In this document: one piece after another, positions 42,037 through 52,655 of the stretch
Layout of the letters: each line of letters opens with the position of its first letter
Position numbering within the stretch: the stretch's first letter is position 1
From: Agarophyton chilense
Lineage: Eukaryota > Rhodophyta > Florideophyceae > Gracilariales > Gracilariaceae
DNA: 64,000 nt
Direction: 5' to 3'
Assembly (NCBI GenBank): GCA_030374765.1
Contig: JARGXX010000099.1
Span: 1,302,001 to 1,366,000 of the forward strand
Notes under the pieces: generated by a model
The model's database searches: none
Seen by the model: the letters and a program-made list of their open reading frames with translations, nothing else
Told to the model about the DNA's origin: nothing
Program-made: the position numbers and the translations under genes

Positions 42037-43755
42037 TGATGAAACTGAACGAGACGCTATCTACCCGAGACGCGCAGTCACTGCAATACCAGTAGTTTCT
42101 GTCCAATATATGTCATATGTTTCGCAAAGATTATGGTTGGGTATCAGTAAATGCGTATGAACATAGTTTGCTGGAGAAGAGGTTTAGCCCGATACAAGTA
42201 GTTTTCAGTGGGGGATGATGTCCTACAGAAGGCGAAGCAGTGGGATTGATGGCTCTCCGTGCCATAAAATTTGGTTGAGAAGTGATTGCCGAGATATGAA
42301 AAAGTTGGAGCTTGGAAAATAAAGCTCAAATGGCACTTGATCTGAGCGAAAGAAAGGACCTGCGCTGTCTACGCCCCGTTGTTTAGGCACCAAACGCGCT
42401 GTTCGGCCACCAAAGTTGGAAAAAAGTTCTCTAGTCGTGAACGACGCAATAGGCCCATTTTGACGAGTCCCTAGCTACTAGAGTCACAGTGGAACGTCAC
42501 CAGTAGATTCAATTTATGGCAAGGTAAATATCGCACAAAGGTAGCAATTGCTACATTACCTTCACAGCCACGGGGGAGTGGCTTTTAATAAAGCTGCGCA
42601 CGATTCGGTACATGATCGTCATATGATGTTGCTAGCCGGCACGCAGCTTTATCTACGAAGCTTAATTGATGCAACATTCACATTATGCATTACACAGGTA
42701 ATTCTCACAGCTTCGGTGTGCACTGCTTCGTTGTGCACTGCTTCGTTGCTTGCGACATGAACAGCTCGGGCGTCAGGCCGGCGACAGCATCGCAGTGTTG
42801 CATAGAGCGGAGGATTTTGGGACAGAGCTTAGTAAATCGAAAAATGATGGCCAAATGAATGCAAACGCAGCTGGCGGAGGTGCCGTTTGAACAAGAAGGA
42901 AGTTGTCTGGAATCGCAAGCCACCTTGCGGGAGGTTGAACGAATCACTAAAAGCTATCTAGACAGTATGGAACGAGTCTTTGGTCGAGGACGGTATGGTC
43001 TTCAACTACGATCTCCGCACATGCTTCTCGTTTGCAGAACGCGGGGTCGACAGACTGTCCCGCCAGTTCGGCAATTCGCATTAATCATCTCGGTTCCACC
43101 TTCTTTCTCGACTCCCGCTTCCTCCACAAAACTTCTACATAATGTTTTATTTTCGGGGACTTGCGGCCTGTTATCGACAAAGCAGATCACACTTGCAGCA
43201 GACGCGCATGATTGGCCGTTTCCGCCCGTTCGATGGCAACGTTGGAGCAAAGTGTCACACAGCGACCGATTTGGGACACGCGCCAGCGTGCACGTCGCGC
43301 TTGAGACGCGCCAAGCGGCGCCCGCCACGTGCGCCGCGCGCTGGCCTGCTCTGTGCCGTTACGAAAGCGCCATCTCCCGCAGCTCCCGCGTAGCCAGTAA
43401 CGGCCATCTGCGCCACTGCCTCAGCCCGCAAACGTCTGCCTTCGCCTCCGCGCAATCTGCGCGTCTCACCGCTCTCACACCGCGCAGTCATGACCTTTCG
43501 TCGCCGCTGCCCCCATATATGCTCGCGCCCATTGCTTAAAAAGCACCGTTCCGTCTCGAGTTTCACCCCTACGCGTGAGAGCACCCAAACCAGCCCTTCG
43601 CCCTTAAGTTCTTTCTTTCGCAATCAGTGAGGAGCTTGTCCCGCTGCTTGTGATCCTGCTCCTCATTCTCTTTGTTATTCTCTCACGTCCTCACGTCCTG
43701 TCTACCATCCTTCACGACGACGCGTTTGGTTTTAACTTGTTTCTTCTAAGCTACC
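42037..43755. other. Intergenic region with no firm gene
   Basis: It lies between the divergent AlkB-like and TPR genes. A 15-bp direct duplication (TGTGCACTGCTTCGT) lies at about 42717-42746. An ATG-started frame at 42859-43539 lacks domains and becomes low-complexity, so it is not called. A TATATG-like element at 43515-43521 is a possible promoter element of the TPR gene. Confidence 0.35.
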
Positions 43756-44586
43756 ATGCCCACTTCTGCCGTCCCCGGCTACCGTCAGTCCTACATCGAG
43801 AAAGACCGATGCGTACGGAACAGCACCGCTGTCAAGATCCCTGGCGTAGATGTAATGCAGGGCTTCACGCTGAGTAAGGCCGAATTCGAGGATCTCTTTC
43901 TACAGACCGCAGAGAACGTTGACGACGCCAGTCACACCCGTCCTGACTTTCGCCAGAAGCCCCTCTTCAGACGCAAGCCGCAGCGGAGGTCACCGAATCC
44001 GTCCGATAGTGACGCCGACTCCGATCCAAGCTTCCGTCCGTTTCGTTCCGCCGCCAAGCTCATCGAGCCGAACATCAACTCTGCGGAGGAGGCAGCTGAC
44101 TACGCCGATCTTTGCAGAAAGCACGCCATGTCCTTACAACGGTGCTTGCCGCCTGACTTGGATGGTGCTGGAGAGTTTTTCGAGAAGGCCGTTGACGCCA
44201 GAGCCAAATACGCTTTGTTTTGTACTTCAGAAAATGCTGATGCACACGTTGAGTATGCTCAGAACTTGAGTAAGAGAGGCCTCACTCCAGAGGCTGAATA
44301 TCACTTGCGAAGTGCTGCAGATATATACCGCATGATGGATGCGCGCTCGGCAAGAAAGTATGGCGATGTATTGCTTTATATGGCCGTTGTAATTGATCGC
44401 CAAGGGCGTCTGGCAGAAGCCGAGAATTTCTACAGATCTGCATTGGCTGTGTATCGGAAGAATAAGCTTTCAGACGATAATGTCAGGGTGGCTATTGACG
44501 GCTTAAGTAATAACCTTCGCGCACAAGAGCGATCCGATGAAGTTGATGCAGTCGTGAAGAGACACTTCTTGGGCGCATTGGATTGA
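43756..44586 (+). CDS. TPR-repeat protein
   Basis: 276 aa from an ATG in CTACC context. The N-terminal 90 residues are polar with Arg/Ser-rich stretches. From about 115 there are helical pairs with TPR spacing: AADYADLCRKHAMSLQ, AHVEYAQNLSKRGLTPEAEY, KYGDVLLYMAVVIDRQGRLA / EAENFYRSALAVYRKNKL and a last VAIDGLSNNLRAQERSDEV pair. This is similar to kinesin-light-chain-type TPRs, which bind peptides; the partner is unknown. The stop codon TGA lies inside the first unit of a 17-bp minisatellite, so the 3' end is embedded in the repeat. Confidence 0.7.
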   Translation: MPTSAVPGYRQSYIEKDRCVRNSTAVKIPGVDVMQGFTLSKAEFEDLFLQTAENVDDASHTRPDFRQKPLFRRKPQRRSPNPSDSDADSDPSFRPFRSAAKLIEPNINSAEEAADYADLCRKHAMSLQRCLPPDLDGAGEFFEKAVDARAKYALFCTSENADAHVEYAQNLSKRGLTPEAEYHLRSAADIYRMMDARSARKYGDVLLYMAVVIDRQGRLAEAENFYRSALAVYRKNKLSDDNVRVAIDGLSNNLRAQERSDEVDAVVKRHFLGALD

Positions 44587-44664
44587 TTGTACTCCTGGAT
44601 TGATTGTACTCCTGGATTGATTGTACTCCTGGATTGATTGTACTCCTGGATTGATTGTACTCCT
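44581..44664. repeat. 17-bp minisatellite overlapping a stop codon
   Basis: Five tandem copies of GATTGATTGTACTCCTG, identical over at least 15 of the 17 bases. Position 4 of the first copy starts the TGA that ends the TPR protein. Confidence 0.95.
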
Positions 44665-44851
44665 CGCTGGCTTTTGGAATGATAGCTTATCCCACATCAA
44701 ATAGGAAATCATCAATCCCATCCTTTTGTCGGCCTTCGAATATGTGTTACGAGTCTACGTCGGCTCCTACAAAACCTGTAGAATTTTAGTTTTTTTCGTT
44801 CAGACATCTCATTCTTGTCTCTCCCCCTTTGTAAAGCAATGGAACTTGTTC

Positions 44852-46840
44852 TTACATAAGTCCAATCACCCGTCCAGTTTCAGTATCAATATCTACATCA
44901 TAGTAGGATGGACGTGTTGGCAATCCAGGCATTGTTTGGATGTTACCACATATGACCAACACGAACCCGGCACCTGCACTCAATCTTACTTCCCGTACTG
45001 GTAACTTGAAACCCTCTGGGGCACCCTTCAGAGACGCATCGGCAGATAGACTGTACTGTGTCTTCGCGATGCAAATTGGCATTTGACCAAAGCCCTTCTT
45101 CTGATACAAGTCCAGTCTCTGGCCAGCCTTTTCCGAAAACTCAACACCGTCCGCACCATAAACCTTCTTAGCTACTGTCTCTATCTTTTTGCGCAGCGGT
45201 TCCTTGTCTTCGTATAGAAAGCGGAAGTTCTTGTTTGGAGCCTTGCTTGCCCTAACTACCGCATTGGCCAAGTCAATAGCCCCCTTCCCGCCTTCCTCCC
45301 AATGATTTGAGACAACAGCATCAAATGCACCGGCCTCCTTGGATAGATCAGTGATGCGTTCAAGCTCTTTATCGCTATCTGTATAGAACCTGTTACAGCA
45401 GACAACAACTGGAACTCCGTACTGCTTGGAATGCTCGATATGGCGTTTCAAATTCGCGAATCCTTTTTGAACAAGTTCGATGTTCTCTTCAGTGTATACC
45501 GCAGACAATGGTGTACCGGCAGATACAGGAGGGCCACCTCCATGCATCTTCAACGCTCTAACAGTTGCAATGAGTACGATTACTGAGGGCTTTACTCCTC
45601 CAAGTCGACATTTTAGATGTACGAACTTTTCCAAGCCAATTTCTGAACCGAATCCGGCTTCGGTCACCACCAAACCATCCGGCCCTACGAGCTTCAAGGC
45701 CAATTGGTCGGCTATAACGGAAGAATTCCCTGAAGCAATATTCGCAAAGGGTCCGGCGTGAACAAAAGTTGGCGTTCCCTCAAGAGTTTGTAGCAAATTT
45801 GGCAACAAGGCGTCCTTCATGAGGACTGTTAGTGCACCAGCGACACCTAGATCTTCAGCCGTGATCAGTTCCCCAGAGTTCGATTCAGCAACCACAATGC
45901 GAGCAAAACGCTCTCTCAAGTCTTTAAGACTGGTTGCCAAGGCGAGAATAGCCATAATTTCTGAAGCTACGGTGATATCGAAGCTCGTATCACGAGTAAA
46001 ACCTTTCTCTGTTGGAGATTTTCCGATAGTTATAGAACGAAGATAGCGATCGTTTACATCTACAACACGATTCCACTGAACTGTATCCGGGTTAATGTCG
46101 AGACGCGCAAATTTTGTAATCTCTTCTGAACTAAGTTGACTTGGGTCATTCGTGGAAATTCCAAGTTTCTTCAGGCGAGGAAGCATATTGCGCGCAAAAT
46201 GACGAGAACCATCCTTCGGATTTAAAGGACAAAGCCTTCCAAAAAGTGCTTCATCAGTCTGATTCTTCTCGTGAAGTATGCGGGTGTCGATTGCAGCGGC
46301 AAGTAAGTTATTAGCAGCAGATATCGCGTGAATGTCTCCAGTCAGGTGCAAATTGAAATCGTCCATAGGAATGACTTGACTCCAACCACCACCAGCTGCT
46401 CCCCCTTTGATGCCAAATGTAGGGCCCTGGCTTGGCTGCCTGATACATGTGAACACATTTTTGTCAATATGTGCTCCAAGTGCTTGGCTCAGACCTATAG
46501 TTGTAGTGCTCTTCCCTTCACCTAGAGATGTAGGGTTGATTCCTGCCACAATAACAAGATGCCCGTCGGGCGAATTCCCAAGACGATCTCGAACGGCCAA
46601 TGAAATTTTTGCCTTGGTTGTGCCATACGGAATGAGCTCATCTGAAAGAATCCCAGCCCCTTCGGCAATTGTCGTGATAGCTTGTATGGGCACCGACTGG
46701 GCTATCTCAATGTCGGATTGAACGGGGAGCGTTGGTGTAACTTTGCGGCCGGTGGCTACCATGTTTTGGACAGAATAGGTGCGTACAACTGTGGCGGCTG
46801 TTCTCACCTTTCTGGACAATCGGTAAACTATATCTCGCAT
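44852..46840 (-). CDS. Formate-tetrahydrofolate ligase (10-formyl-THF synthetase)
   Basis: 662 aa, single exon. It catalyses ATP-dependent formylation of tetrahydrofolate from formate, feeding one-carbon units to purines and formyl-methionine. The core matches monofunctional FTHFS from bacteria and the C-terminal domain of eukaryotic C1-THF synthase: P-loop [18 protein letters not shown] (104-121), [71 protein letters not shown] and the C-terminal [16 protein letters not shown]. There is no dehydrogenase/cyclohydrolase part. The first 27 residues are Arg-rich with no acidic residues after Asp3 and an R-T-Y-S site, a typical mitochondrial presequence; import to plastids cannot be excluded. Confidence 0.96.
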   Translation of the reverse strand: MRDIVYRLSRKVRTAATVVRTYSVQNMVATGRKVTPTLPVQSDIEIAQSVPIQAITTIAEGAGILSDELIPYGTTKAKISLAVRDRLGNSPDGHLVIVAGINPTSLGEGKSTTTIGLSQALGAHIDKNVFTCIRQPSQGPTFGIKGGAAGGGWSQVIPMDDFNLHLTGDIHAISAANNLLAAAIDTRILHEKNQTDEALFGRLCPLNPKDGSRHFARNMLPRLKKLGISTNDPSQLSSEEITKFARLDINPDTVQWNRVVDVNDRYLRSITIGKSPTEKGFTRDTSFDITVASEIMAILALATSLKDLRERFARIVVAESNSGELITAEDLGVAGALTVLMKDALLPNLLQTLEGTPTFVHAGPFANIASGNSSVIADQLALKLVGPDGLVVTEAGFGSEIGLEKFVHLKCRLGGVKPSVIVLIATVRALKMHGGGPPVSAGTPLSAVYTEENIELVQKGFANLKRHIEHSKQYGVPVVVCCNRFYTDSDKELERITDLSKEAGAFDAVVSNHWEEGGKGAIDLANAVVRASKAPNKNFRFLYEDKEPLRKKIETVAKKVYGADGVEFSEKAGQRLDLYQKKGFGQMPICIAKTQYSLSADASLKGAPEGFKLPVREVRLSAGAGFVLVICGNIQTMPGLPTRPSYYDVDIDTETGRVIGLM

Positions 46841-47535
46841 GTATAGAAGTTATCCCCCTTTGAACAAAGATTATTTGGAGCTACTTTCAGATCAGAGATG
46901 CCTCCCGCGAGATATAACAACATTTTCGACTTTCCGACTCTCTCCGCAACCAAGCAGATCGCGCTAAATAAAGTTCTCATTTTCGAACATCGGGTTGGCG
47001 TTGATTGTAATCGCCTCTCATGCAATTTGCGACCAAGCCTTGTCTCCGCTCTAGAGAGAGAAGTATGTAGGTTATAGTGATATTCCTTTCTACCGAAGGC
47101 TGAATGCTTGACGCGAGTACCATTTTCAAGGGACGCCCACATTCGATCAAATTGCTGCTCAGAACTTCCGTGATTGAGTGCACTTAGTACAGGTGAAATC
47201 TCCACCTTATCTCTTCTCCTTCTCCACTTACTTTTGGAAACTGCGACGCGACTCACCTGTCATCCGTGAGAAAAGAGTTCTCGTCACAAGTAAAGGCTTT
47301 GTTCCTTTCGCAATCACGGTATTTGTTGTCGTTGGTTAGATGGCTTAGGTACCTAACAATCATTTCACAATGAACGGAATTGCCATTATCACTATACCAT
47401 TAACATAGTTCTCTCTCGCACTCTCTTGTACTCTCTTAGTTTGAATTTCATACTACCTTCAAGCACCCAAGGTTTCTTGAGGTATTGTTAGCAAGTGTAT
47501 TGATTACAGAGAGCCCAGAAACCACAATAAAACCG
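46841..47535. other. Intergenic region between two minus-strand genes
   Basis: It contains the FTHFS promoter and the 3' UTR of the next gene. A 142-codon minus-strand frame (46828-47256) overlaps the FTHFS start and lacks domains; it is not called. Confidence 0.4.
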
Positions 47536-49075
47536 CTACTTTCGTATTTCTTTCAGCTTCACGGTGACCGCAGCTCTGTAGTCCACGCGATTATTAGCCG
47601 CAGCATACATTTCCTGTTCTGTTCTGAGAGCTTTTGCTAAAGCTTCGCCCTCTGATAAGTGCTGATTGTCTCTCCACCCTTCAAACAACTTCTCGACAGA
47701 AGTTTGCCTAAGCTTATGTGGTACTTTCGGCTTCGGATTGAAAGTAATCACGGGCTTAACCACGCCCTGCCGTGAAACCGTGTACCCGTTTGGTCGAACT
47801 CCTCCGATTACTTCGCTGCCAGGAACATATTGTACCTCCAAACCTGTTGTGCTCGGCATCGGTATAGCACTGCTTCTGCTTGTGTTCATACCTACGGTCT
47901 GGGGTCGAGTTACGCTCTGAGTCACAGATGCCAACGAGTTTGTTGCACTGCGCCCCATCTGGAGTTTCGCTTGTCCCGAACCACTTGATTTTCTGAGCAT
48001 CGAAAGAACGGAAGGTTGCTTTGAGGCTACACGGCCGCTACTCACCTGCCCCCATGATGCCGGAAGTCCACTTCTGCGTGCTCCGACCATTAACGTTGAC
48101 TTTTGCTTCAGAGCTTTTTCTGCGTTCGATGCGTTTACTGCTTTCGCCCAAACCGCACTCGCAGACCTTGGCGTACTTGCCTCGCCAATATTTTTCTCTT
48201 TGACGACTTGAGAAGAACCAGACATACTTGTGGATGGTATTGCGTTTGTTTTGAACTGATTGACGACTTTGATTCCGTTTTTCTTTACAGCCTTGCTGTT
48301 GCCACGCTGATGTGAGCCGTTCCCTTCCTGGATTGTGGAAGTTTTCCCATCGCTATGTTCAAGTGAAACCTTCGACTTATGGGCTACTTTAATTTGTTTC
48401 TCAGCTTTTCCTTTCTCATCTCTCGACGATGGATCGCTTTCAGCTTTGTCCATTTTCGCAATATCATTTTGTTGAGCTTCCGTCTTCTTCTCTCTCTTAG
48501 GGGCTGGTTGAAAGACTGAAGTCGAATTCGACATGCTGCGCTTTGAGAGAATGCTCGGGCCTGCCTTCTTCGTGCTATTCCAACCTTTCAGGGCTGATTT
48601 CGGGCGCTCTAGGTCGGTTGGTTGAGGCTCTTTTTTTTGCGTTTCTTCGACTCCTTTGTCCACACGCTTTGTCACCGCGGAATACACAGAAACAGGATCG
48701 CGTTGCGCTGCCGCAGTCTGAACTGACGGCTTGTTGGTCCGCCCTTCCTTAGAAACATCAGCGTCAGCATCAGTGTTAGGGTTTGATTGCATTGCACGCA
48801 CTATTCCGAGACGTAATAGACGAGAAGCTTCATCGACAGCGTCGGTTATGGATGGGATACGTAACACGTCAATAAACATATGCGGATTCCTGGCGTAGCC
48901 TCGCCCTTTCATGACGCAGAATCACGTTGGTAGAGTGATGAGATCAAGTTAGCGGATTATATTATCAGTGAATCTATTGAATGACTCCGAACTGGGTGAA
49001 TGAGAAGAAATGAGGAAACTAACCATCTGCCGTCGAGACAGCACGAATGCGAGGATCTTTATGTACGGTACTCAT
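47536..49075 (-). CDS. Disordered protein with REXO1/EloA-BP1-like C-terminus
   Basis: The main frame is 47536-48912 (458 aa from its own ATG). A better N-terminus may come from an upstream exon, 49024-49075 (MSTVHKDPRIRAVSTAD), spliced by GTTAGT to the AG before 48905, in phase, giving about 473 aa. After a short ordered start (NPHMFIDVLRIPSITDAVDE) the middle 300 residues are Ser/Lys/Gln-rich and disordered. The C-terminal 65 residues, VPHKLRQTSVEKLFEGWRDN onward with EALAKALRTEQEMYAAA and VTVKLKEIRK, resemble the domain that precedes the exonuclease in REXO1 (EloA-BP1 region). No exonuclease domain follows. The function is unknown; a nuclear role is guessed from basic clusters (APKREKK). 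The similarity is by eye only. Confidence 0.6.
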
Positions 49076-50869
49076 GATTGAGAACGATTCTCGCGGCTCG
49101 CTTCAATGAGGACACAGTCAAGAAGGAGCTGAAATTGGGCGTGGCTGATGCGGACAGTTCTACTGGGAGGGTGCGTTTTGAGTCGAATTCGCAAAACGTT
49201 CGTTTCGCGCTCTAGGGTTCGGTTCACCTAAGGGGCAAAATGTTTGCTAGCTCTGTGGTCGGTAGAGCTACAAGCGAGCCCAAAAGGAACCGCACGCTTT
49301 GTTCAAAGTCAGTCCGGTCGCAACCGACCTTAGGGTCTAACCCACCAGGGAATGACGTCACCGTCGATACGAATGCAACTTCGTAGTGCGAACAGGGTGG
49401 ATGTTGGCAAAGATTGGCCAATTTTGTTCCCGAGTGCTTTTCGCACGCAATATGCGTTTCCCGATAATTTGTGTAATGCAAAGCAGCAAGTTGACGAAAG
49501 TCCGCGGAGAAACGCTTTCACCACGTGGACACATTTCTGACGTCCCCTTCACCAGTGCCCCAGAATCTTCAATCCATCCAATTTATTTGAAAATTTACGA
49601 CTCTTTTCGTGCTCGGACTAACGACTTAACTAGCTTTGTTATACTGCACAATCGCCTTACATTTGAAGCCAATGAGAAAAGCAGTCTTATGTGCAACAGC
49701 GAGATCTTGATCTAAGAACGGGAGGACTAGCTAGTTATTATCGAATGGAAAGTGGTGTCCCTACATGTCGTGGGAGAGAAGAAACCGATATCACAATAGT
49801 ACTTAACAAAACTGCTGAGCATCAATCCTACCCAGCTAGCTAGCTAGCCAGCGGTCCAGAGATCGAACGACAACGCTGAGAAAGAAAACATGCAATCCCT
49901 GAAGCTCCTGACATATTGGTGAAGAGGCACAGTATGTGAAACGTTTCAGTTTGCGAGGGGTAGATTGCTTTCCCTGTAAGTTACCGTGCGGGGTAATGTC
50001 ACAACAGAACAGCTCCTGGATCACAACTAGTGTACACCGCACCCTATGGGCCAGAGCAAAAGGCTTTTCTTTCTTTCTTTACTTTTGTATCACGATCGAT
50101 ATTTCCCTATCTTTTACAAGCCCGATAACTCTAGCGACCATAGCTTCATCTGCTCTTGAAGACGTCCATTCTCGTTTCTTCGGTGCAGCTAGCTCGTCGC
50201 ACTTGACGTGTTTGCCAAAGTGCATCGAAACAAACATGTTTTACATCTTTCTTCACTACAGCACTGTTCACAGCGGTTTGTTTTTTCTTTCCATGCATGA
50301 CCCAACTGGAAGAAGGAAAACTTGCTCCGCCCTTCTTCCTTCCCTTCTTATCAACGAACCATGAATGAAGCATTGGAAGCATTGGAGTGGGGCCCGCCGT
50401 GAGTCAACACCATGCCGGTTCGCGGCCCTCACAATCACAACATAGCCGCGGAGGCGGGCTTTTTGGCCAAACTTTGAACAAAGAAGATCTTTTTGAACAT
50501 GATGGATTTGTAACAATTTTCCATTTGCAGGCCAGTAGATATTTGTCACGGCGCTCACACGTACTGTTCTGCAGATGATCTTCGGGAGAGCAAATCTCCC
50601 ATCTGTCAACGCAAGTTCCCGATCACAGCCTCCTTTCACTTCCAGCCAATCTTGAAGGGTTTGCGTGTACACTTGTGGACTTCTTCAAAGCCTTCTCGTG
50701 CCACAGCCACGAACAACTACGAAAGTACTTTAGTCCAAGTAAACTGGTCTACACAGCACAAAGAAAGTGGACCACCGAGCAGCGATATTCTCAGTGGCAC
50801 TGATACACGCTATCATTTCAATCCTCTCACAAGGAGATTGCAAGGGCTAACTTCTTATTCCTCATACCA
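49076..50869. other. Intergenic region, no gene seen
   Basis: About 1.8 kb. Short open frames lack domains. CTAGCTAG palindromes occur at about 49727-49734 and 49834-49848, roughly 110 bp apart. Confidence 0.4.
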
Positions 50870-51574
50870 ATGCCACCGACGGCTTTTCTCGCTCTTTTCA
50901 TTCCAAGAGCCCCTCAATGGGGTGGAGAAACTTCAAATTTGAATAAGCGCCGACCAAGTAGTTCTGCCTCACGACAACGTGCGAATTTCCGGAGTGATCT
51001 TAGTCAAGAAATTCCGCCAGAATCAAAGTCAAATCCATTTCGAATCACCGAATTACAGGACAAACTGGACGATGCGCTGGCTGCGGAGAAATACATTTGT
51101 GCTGCAAGCCTGCGGGATCAACTGCGAAGCGCAAAGAACGAAGACTATATTCAAGTTTTACAAACATTACTTCAATACTACGACGCATTCAACAGCCATT
51201 CTCTCAAGCGCTTGGGTCGCATGTGGCAGCCTCGTGATGACGTTACTTGTCAACACCCGCTAACAAAACTGCATCGTGGGTATGAGGCTGTACTGCAGAG
51301 CTTTGAATCATTGTTTAATACATTGCCTGCAGACTTAAGCATACAGGTTTCAGACGTGCGAATGCAGGTTTTTGGACATGTGGCGATGGTAACGTGTTTG
51401 GAGATTCCGCGCAGCAGCGTCTTGAACGAGATGAATAAAGGAATAGTTCAACAACATGGCCTGTTGAGTACGTCCATCTTTGAGAAGCAGAGAATCGGTG
51501 AAACCGATGAGTTTGAATACTTCATGGTACATCATACCAGCGCTCCAGTGATCCCCGGTGTTTCTACCACATGA
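50870..51574 (+). CDS. UVR-motif plus SnoaL/NTF2-fold protein
   Basis: 234 aa. The first 55 residues are Ser/Arg/Pro-rich and may be a plastid transit peptide. A UVR-like helical hairpin follows at about 60-90 (ITELQDKLDDALAAEKYICA, ASLRDQLRSAK), then a SnoaL-like/NTF2-fold domain from about 95: LLQYYDAFNSHSLKRLGRMW, LHRGYEAVLQSFESLF and a beta-strand block, VRMQVFGHVAMVTCLE. The same domain order occurs in plant proteins. The role is unknown; UVR motifs mediate protein interaction in UvrB/C and in ClpC-type plastid proteins. The start is the first ATG in frame. Confidence 0.72.
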   Translation: MPPTAFLALFIPRAPQWGGETSNLNKRRPSSSASRQRANFRSDLSQEIPPESKSNPFRITELQDKLDDALAAEKYICAASLRDQLRSAKNEDYIQVLQTLLQYYDAFNSHSLKRLGRMWQPRDDVTCQHPLTKLHRGYEAVLQSFESLFNTLPADLSIQVSDVRMQVFGHVAMVTCLEIPRSSVLNEMNKGIVQQHGLLSTSIFEKQRIGETDEFEYFMVHHTSAPVIPGVSTT

Positions 51575-51578
51575 GCGG

Positions 51579-51929
51579 CTACTTCAATCCGGCTGGGCGA
51601 TTCCCTGTATAATGATTTTCGAGCTTGCGTTTGATAGGTTCTTGTTTTGTACAATATGTTTCCTTCTCTTTTAGGATACGGGTGTAAATAACAAACGATT
51701 CTTTGATTCGGGATTTTTCGCTCTGGAACAACAAAGACGAATCTTTCGGTGTACCATAGACTGGCTTTGATTCAGGCAAGATAGGATCGAACCCATTGGG
51801 TGGTGGCGAAATAACACTAACAAGAAAGACTTGGCAGGGACCCCCACTTAACGTTGAGAACCCATAATATCCCAATAAGAATGTTTCCATCGAATCTTGT
51901 CCGCTATTGCTACAAATGCACGATGTCAT
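51579..51929 (-). CDS. Hypothetical ORF convergent with the UVR gene
   Basis: 116 codons from an ATG, ending 4 bp from the UVR gene stop. The composition is protein-like (METFLLGYYGFSTLSGGPCQ in the first third), but no family is recognised. Tight tail-to-tail spacing also occurs elsewhere here (DUF3598/AlkB), so a real small gene is possible. An antisense 3' UTR is equally possible. Confidence 0.25.
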   Translation of the reverse strand: MTSCICSNSGQDSMETFLLGYYGFSTLSGGPCQVFLVSVISPPPNGFDPILPESKPVYGTPKDSSLLFQSEKSRIKESFVIYTRILKEKETYCTKQEPIKRKLENHYTGNRPAGLK

Positions 51930-52638
51930 TTCCTACATTACACTCGGTAAATGAACAAAACCTGTTTACCAATGTGCATCAGTGCTCATTTGTAAGATTT
52001 CATTAGCATCTATACAAAGGCAGAATTGTGCCACTTGGACGCGCAATCCTCCCGCTGTACAGACTCCAAGTGGTGAATGACGGATTCCAGCCATAGCTGG
52101 CTATCTACACTGCAACGATGGAGTGTGTACACGGCAGAGGCCGGTGATGAGAAGATTTACGCCTGTGGTTTTTTTGTACTTGTGACCAAAAAATGACAAT
52201 GAAATTGCAGTTAGTGAAATCCCTGCAAATCATGTGACAAATCTATTGTAGTTTTTGTATATAAAGCGCGCGGCAGCCGGACTGTCAGAACAGAATCGGA
52301 ATGCGCAGAAAGCGGGAGGAAGTACCCCCGTTCTCCATGTGAATTGGCCATGTTCTCACTGGCCGCTCCGGTGTTTGTTTAATCGTCCAGGGAGCCAGAC
52401 GCGCGATCTCTGACTAAACTCCGTGTTGTCACACGTGTTGCACGTTGTCGAGTTTAGGTTCCTCCAAATCATCGAGAAATGGGTGAATACAGAAATAATC
52501 AAATCGCCGCCTGGTCAAATTTGAGCCAATAAAACTGCTCAATTTTTGACATGTGCAGAACCAAATCCGCCATTCTGGAAGGACCCTGCAAGGGTTCTTT
52601 CAGTTCCAAGCAGCCCGCCAAACGCCTGACGTGACGAA
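51930..52638. other. Spacer upstream of the Harbinger transposase
   Basis: No gene is seen. A TATATAAA element at about 52257-52264 followed by GC-rich sequence is a plausible core promoter. The 3' edge runs into an inverted repeat. Confidence 0.35.
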
Positions 52639-52655
52639 ATGAGTTCACGTCAGGC
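52624..52655. repeat. Perfect 11-bp inverted repeat around an ATG
   Basis: The arms GCCTGACGTGA (52624-52634) and TCACGTCAGGC (52645-52655) are separated by a 10-base loop that contains the ATG at 52639. Each arm contains TGACGT, a bZIP-type core. As RNA it would form a strong hairpin with the start codon in the loop. Confidence 0.85.

Noticed and set aside
42859..43539. 226-codon open frame
   Set aside because: The first 60 codons look protein-like, but the rest is low-complexity and there is no family match; it is probably promoter or 5' UTR of the TPR gene.
46828..47256. 142-codon minus-strand frame
   Set aside because: It overlaps the FTHFS start and most likely lies in its 5' UTR/promoter; no domain.
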